Positions 62,119 to 64,000 of a stretch of DNA of 64,000 bases are shown piece by piece. A program made the position numbers and the translations under genes. Position 1 is the stretch's first letter. Every line of letters starts with the position of its first letter. Under the pieces are notes generated by a model. It was given only the letters and a program-made list of their open reading frames with translations, was not told where the DNA came from and did no database searches. Source of the stretch: Cupriavidus sp. IDO (GTDB taxonomy: Bacteria > Pseudomonadota > Gammaproteobacteria > Burkholderiales > Burkholderiaceae). The stretch spans positions 52,655-116,654 of the forward strand of contig NZ_JWMA01000035.1 in NCBI RefSeq assembly GCF_000812465.1. Reading direction: 5' to 3'.

Positions 62119-62625
62119 TCAGAGATCGACGACCTTGCGCAGTAGCGCGAAGGAGACACGCCAGTGACCTTCGTTCGGGTCGCACTGAATGGAGGCGGTC
62201 TTCTGGTTGAGGCGCACGATGGTGCCGATGCGTTCGCGCAGGTGCTGATCGGTGAAGCTGACAGTATCGCCGACGAGGAAGTCCGCACGCTGCGCCCGCG
62301 GTGGCGGTGGCGGTGGCGGTGAAGCGTGCGGCCGTTGCTGCGCGGCGGTAGTGGGCTCGGCGAGCACGGCGGCGTAGGGCAAGCTCCAGTGTCGGCCACT
62401 GGCGATGTCCTGGACCACAGCCTGCGTCTGGCGCAACTCGAGGATGCGCCCTTGGCGCAGCGGCTGAGTGAGGTCGTCGGCGACGTAGCCGACAGTCATG
62501 CCAATATGCAGGTGCCTGCGGACCTCGAGGATACGCTTGGGATCATTGATCATCCGCCCGATAGTCAGATACAGGCGGTAAAGGTCGGCACTCGGGGCTA
62601 GGCGCAGGGCGTCAAGGATGTCCAT
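62119..62625 (-). CDS. Two-domain KOW/Tudor-like protein next to IS66 transposase
   Basis: The 168-residue protein has two similar small beta domains: IGMTVGYVADDLTQPLRQGRILELRQTQAVVQD (about 42-75) and VGDTVSFTDQHLRERIGTIVRLNQKTASIQC (about 121-152). A Pro-rich linker (SPPPPPPPR) separates them. Each has the VGDxV...GxIxxLxxxxAxV layout of KOW/SH3-like modules, suggesting nucleic-acid or protein binding. It begins 17 bases after the IS66-type transposase end, same strand. Function unknown. Confidence 0.6.
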   Translation of the reverse strand: MDILDALRLAPSADLYRLYLTIGRMINDPKRILEVRRHLHIGMTVGYVADDLTQPLRQGRILELRQTQAVVQDIASGRHWSLPYAAVLAEPTTAAQQRPHASPPPPPPPRAQRADFLVGDTVSFTDQHLRERIGTIVRLNQKTASIQCDPNEGHWRVSFALLRKVVDL

Positions 62626-62642
62626 GACGCGCAGTTTACCGG

Positions 62643-64000
62643 TTAGCGCGCCAACGGCAGCAGTTCCTGAACCTGGCTGATCGGGTGGGCGGGTAGCCGC
62701 TGCAGCGTGTCCTTGAGCCAGGCATAGGGTTCGATGCCGTTCAGGCTGCAGGTGCCAAGCAGCGAATACATCGTGGCCGCGGCACGCCCGCCGCGCGGCG
62801 ATCCCGCGAACAGCCAGCTCGCCCTCCCGAGGGCAATCGGGCGAATCGCGCGCTCGAGGCGGTTGTTATCGGGCTCCAGGATGCCGCTCTCGGTGTAGCG
62901 CACCAGCGCCGGCCAGTGTCGCAGCGCGTAGCCAAAGGCCTGCGCCAGCGGCTGCCTGGCCAGCAGGCCATGGGCGTTACCCTGCAGCCACTGGTGGAAT
63001 CGCGCCAGCAGCGCCACGGCCTCGGCCTGGCGCACCGCCAGCTTGTGCTCCGGTGACCTGTCCTTGATGTCGGCTTCGATGGCATACAGCTTGGCGATCC
63101 ACGCCAATGCCTGCGCGGCCAGCCCTGGCGTCTTCTGGGCCTTGGCGATCTCGAAGAAGCGTCGGCGGCAATGCGCCCAGCATCCGACCTCGATGATCCG
63201 GCCGGTACGGTAAAGCGCATCGTGGCCGCTGTAGGCATCCGCCTGCAGGTAGCCATGATAGTCGCGCAGGAAGTTCAGGGGATGGGCGCCGGCGCGGGAT
63301 TCGGCGAACTCGAACAGCACCGCTGGCGGGTGGTCGACCCATAAGCCGTTCTCCTGCCGCTGCCCGGCCCCGAGGTAGCCCCATAGATGGGCCTGCCGCG
63401 TGGTGGCGCGCCCGCGCTCGAGTAGTGGCAGCGTGGTGTCGTCCAGATGCAGGCGCGGCGCCTGCAGGACGTGGTTGCGCAAGGCGGCAGCAGCGTTGCC
63501 AGCAGCTCGGCAGAAGCCAGCTTCCATTCGCACAGAGTGGCCCTCGGCAGGTGCACGCCCAGGCGCGCATAGCGCGTCTCCTGCCGATTGATCGGCAGGT
63601 GGTCCACGAAGGTGTCGACCTGAATGCTTGCCAGCAGCCCTGCGCTGGCGTTGCTCTTGGGCAGCGGCGAGGGCTGCGCGGCGGCGGTCACGATGGTGGA
63701 CTCGCCGTCCTTCGTGGCCACATACTTGAAGCGGATGTGCTCGATTACGCTGAGCCGGGCCGGCTCATAATGCAGCGTCTCGCTGCGCTCCTCGCCGATG
63801 CGCTCCAGGGTATCGAAGGCTGCCTTCTGCGCCTCGGACAGGTCGTATTCGATGCGCGTGCGCGGCAGGTCCTTGGGCAAGGCCGGGCGGCCCTTGCGGG
63901 TGTGGCACGCCACCTTGACCTGCGGCGCCGCCGGCGGCGATGGTAGGTCCAGCGGCTGCGCAAAGAGTTCGGCCTGCCCCGGCAGGCGCTCGGAGCTGGC
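62643..64000 (-). pseudogene. IS66-family transposase (TnpC), frameshifted, 5' part beyond window
   Basis: From the window edge the minus frame reads PRTRIEYDLSEAQKAAFDTL, VATKDGESTIVTAA, LLASIQVDTFVDHLPINRQE and LCEWKLASAELLATLL. At about 63490 one base is missing; the other frame continues RNHVLQAPRLHLDDTTLPLL, LQADAYSGHDALY, EVGCWAHCRRRFFE and EPDNNRLERAIRPIALGRA, which hold the DDE acids, to MYSLLGTCSLNGIEPYAWL. The C-terminus is complete at 62643. The frameshift separates the DDE domain from the N-terminal part, so the transposase is probably inactive. Confidence 0.85.

Overview
The window looks like accessory chromosomal or megaplasmid DNA from a beta-proteobacterium of the Burkholderiaceae, most likely Cupriavidus or a close relative. 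This is an inference from the high G+C, the 16-strand 'porin_4' outer-membrane proteins, the many tripartite-tricarboxylate-type (Bug) binding proteins, an exported KYGY-repeat protein, and the gene order of the phthalate and acetoacetate decarboxylase clusters. No rRNA or tRNA gene and no replication origin were seen.

Layout. (1) 1-14.9 kb: a signalling block. It holds a very large sensor protein running off the left edge, a receiver-only regulator, a GAF/PAS histidine kinase, an AraC regulator and a FixJ/LuxR regulator. These surround a probable catabolic operon (isochorismatase-like hydrolase, chloroperoxidase-like hydrolase, amidohydrolase, DoxX, a broken MFS gene, XapX, porin). (2) 15.4-21.8 kb: a ring-cleavage operon (intradiol dioxygenase, SDR, BKACE, MDR oxidoreductase, cupin) plus a Bug binding protein and a LacI regulator. 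Two TGCAAACGTTTGC operators lie in front of the operon and the Bug gene. (3) 21.9-26.9 kb: SnoaL/DoxX genes divergent from a LysR gene, then a monooxygenase-hydrolase fusion divergent from a TetR gene. (4) 27-38.9 kb: a second LacI regulon (aldehyde dehydrogenase, TRZ/ATZ-type amidohydrolase, DoxX-like protein, aromatic-acid MFS, porin, NMT1-like protein) marked by TGCAATCGATTGCA sites, followed by an acetoacetate decarboxylase / 3-hydroxybutyrate dehydrogenase / patatin operon. (5) 38.97-43.6 kb: a decay zone of broken genes, including a Bug gene whose signal peptide is inverted and whose body is split by a DUF1185-like fragment, and a frameshifted aldehyde dehydrogenase. (6) 43.6-52.2 kb: a complete phthalate 4,5-dioxygenase pathway (ophA1, ophD, ophC, MarR regulator, nadC/ophE-type QPRTase, ophB, ophA2) with three matching palindromic operators, plus a hemerythrin. 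(7) 52.3-57.4 kb: gene remnants, an exported MsrB / small protein / MsrA operon divergent from an OmpR-type two-component system, and an IclR gene. (8) 57.5-64 kb: an island with a two-gene CBASS-like anti-phage system (Cap15-type membrane beta-barrel effector plus CD-NTase), a 901-bp IS5-family element at its 3' edge, an eight-residue-repeat protein (YTGVGGG) with a frameshifted partner gene, a Tn7-like TnsC/TniB remnant, and a broken IS66-type transposase with two companion genes.

How it works together: most of the window is catabolic modules for aromatic and carboxylic acids, each with its own transporter or porin, binding protein and local repressor with a recognisable operator. Phthalate would enter through OphD, be oxidised by OphA2/OphA1, rearomatised by OphB and decarboxylated by OphC to protocatechuate; the QPRTase would protect NAD synthesis from phthalate. 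The right end is a recombination-prone defence and mobile island and holds the least-described content.
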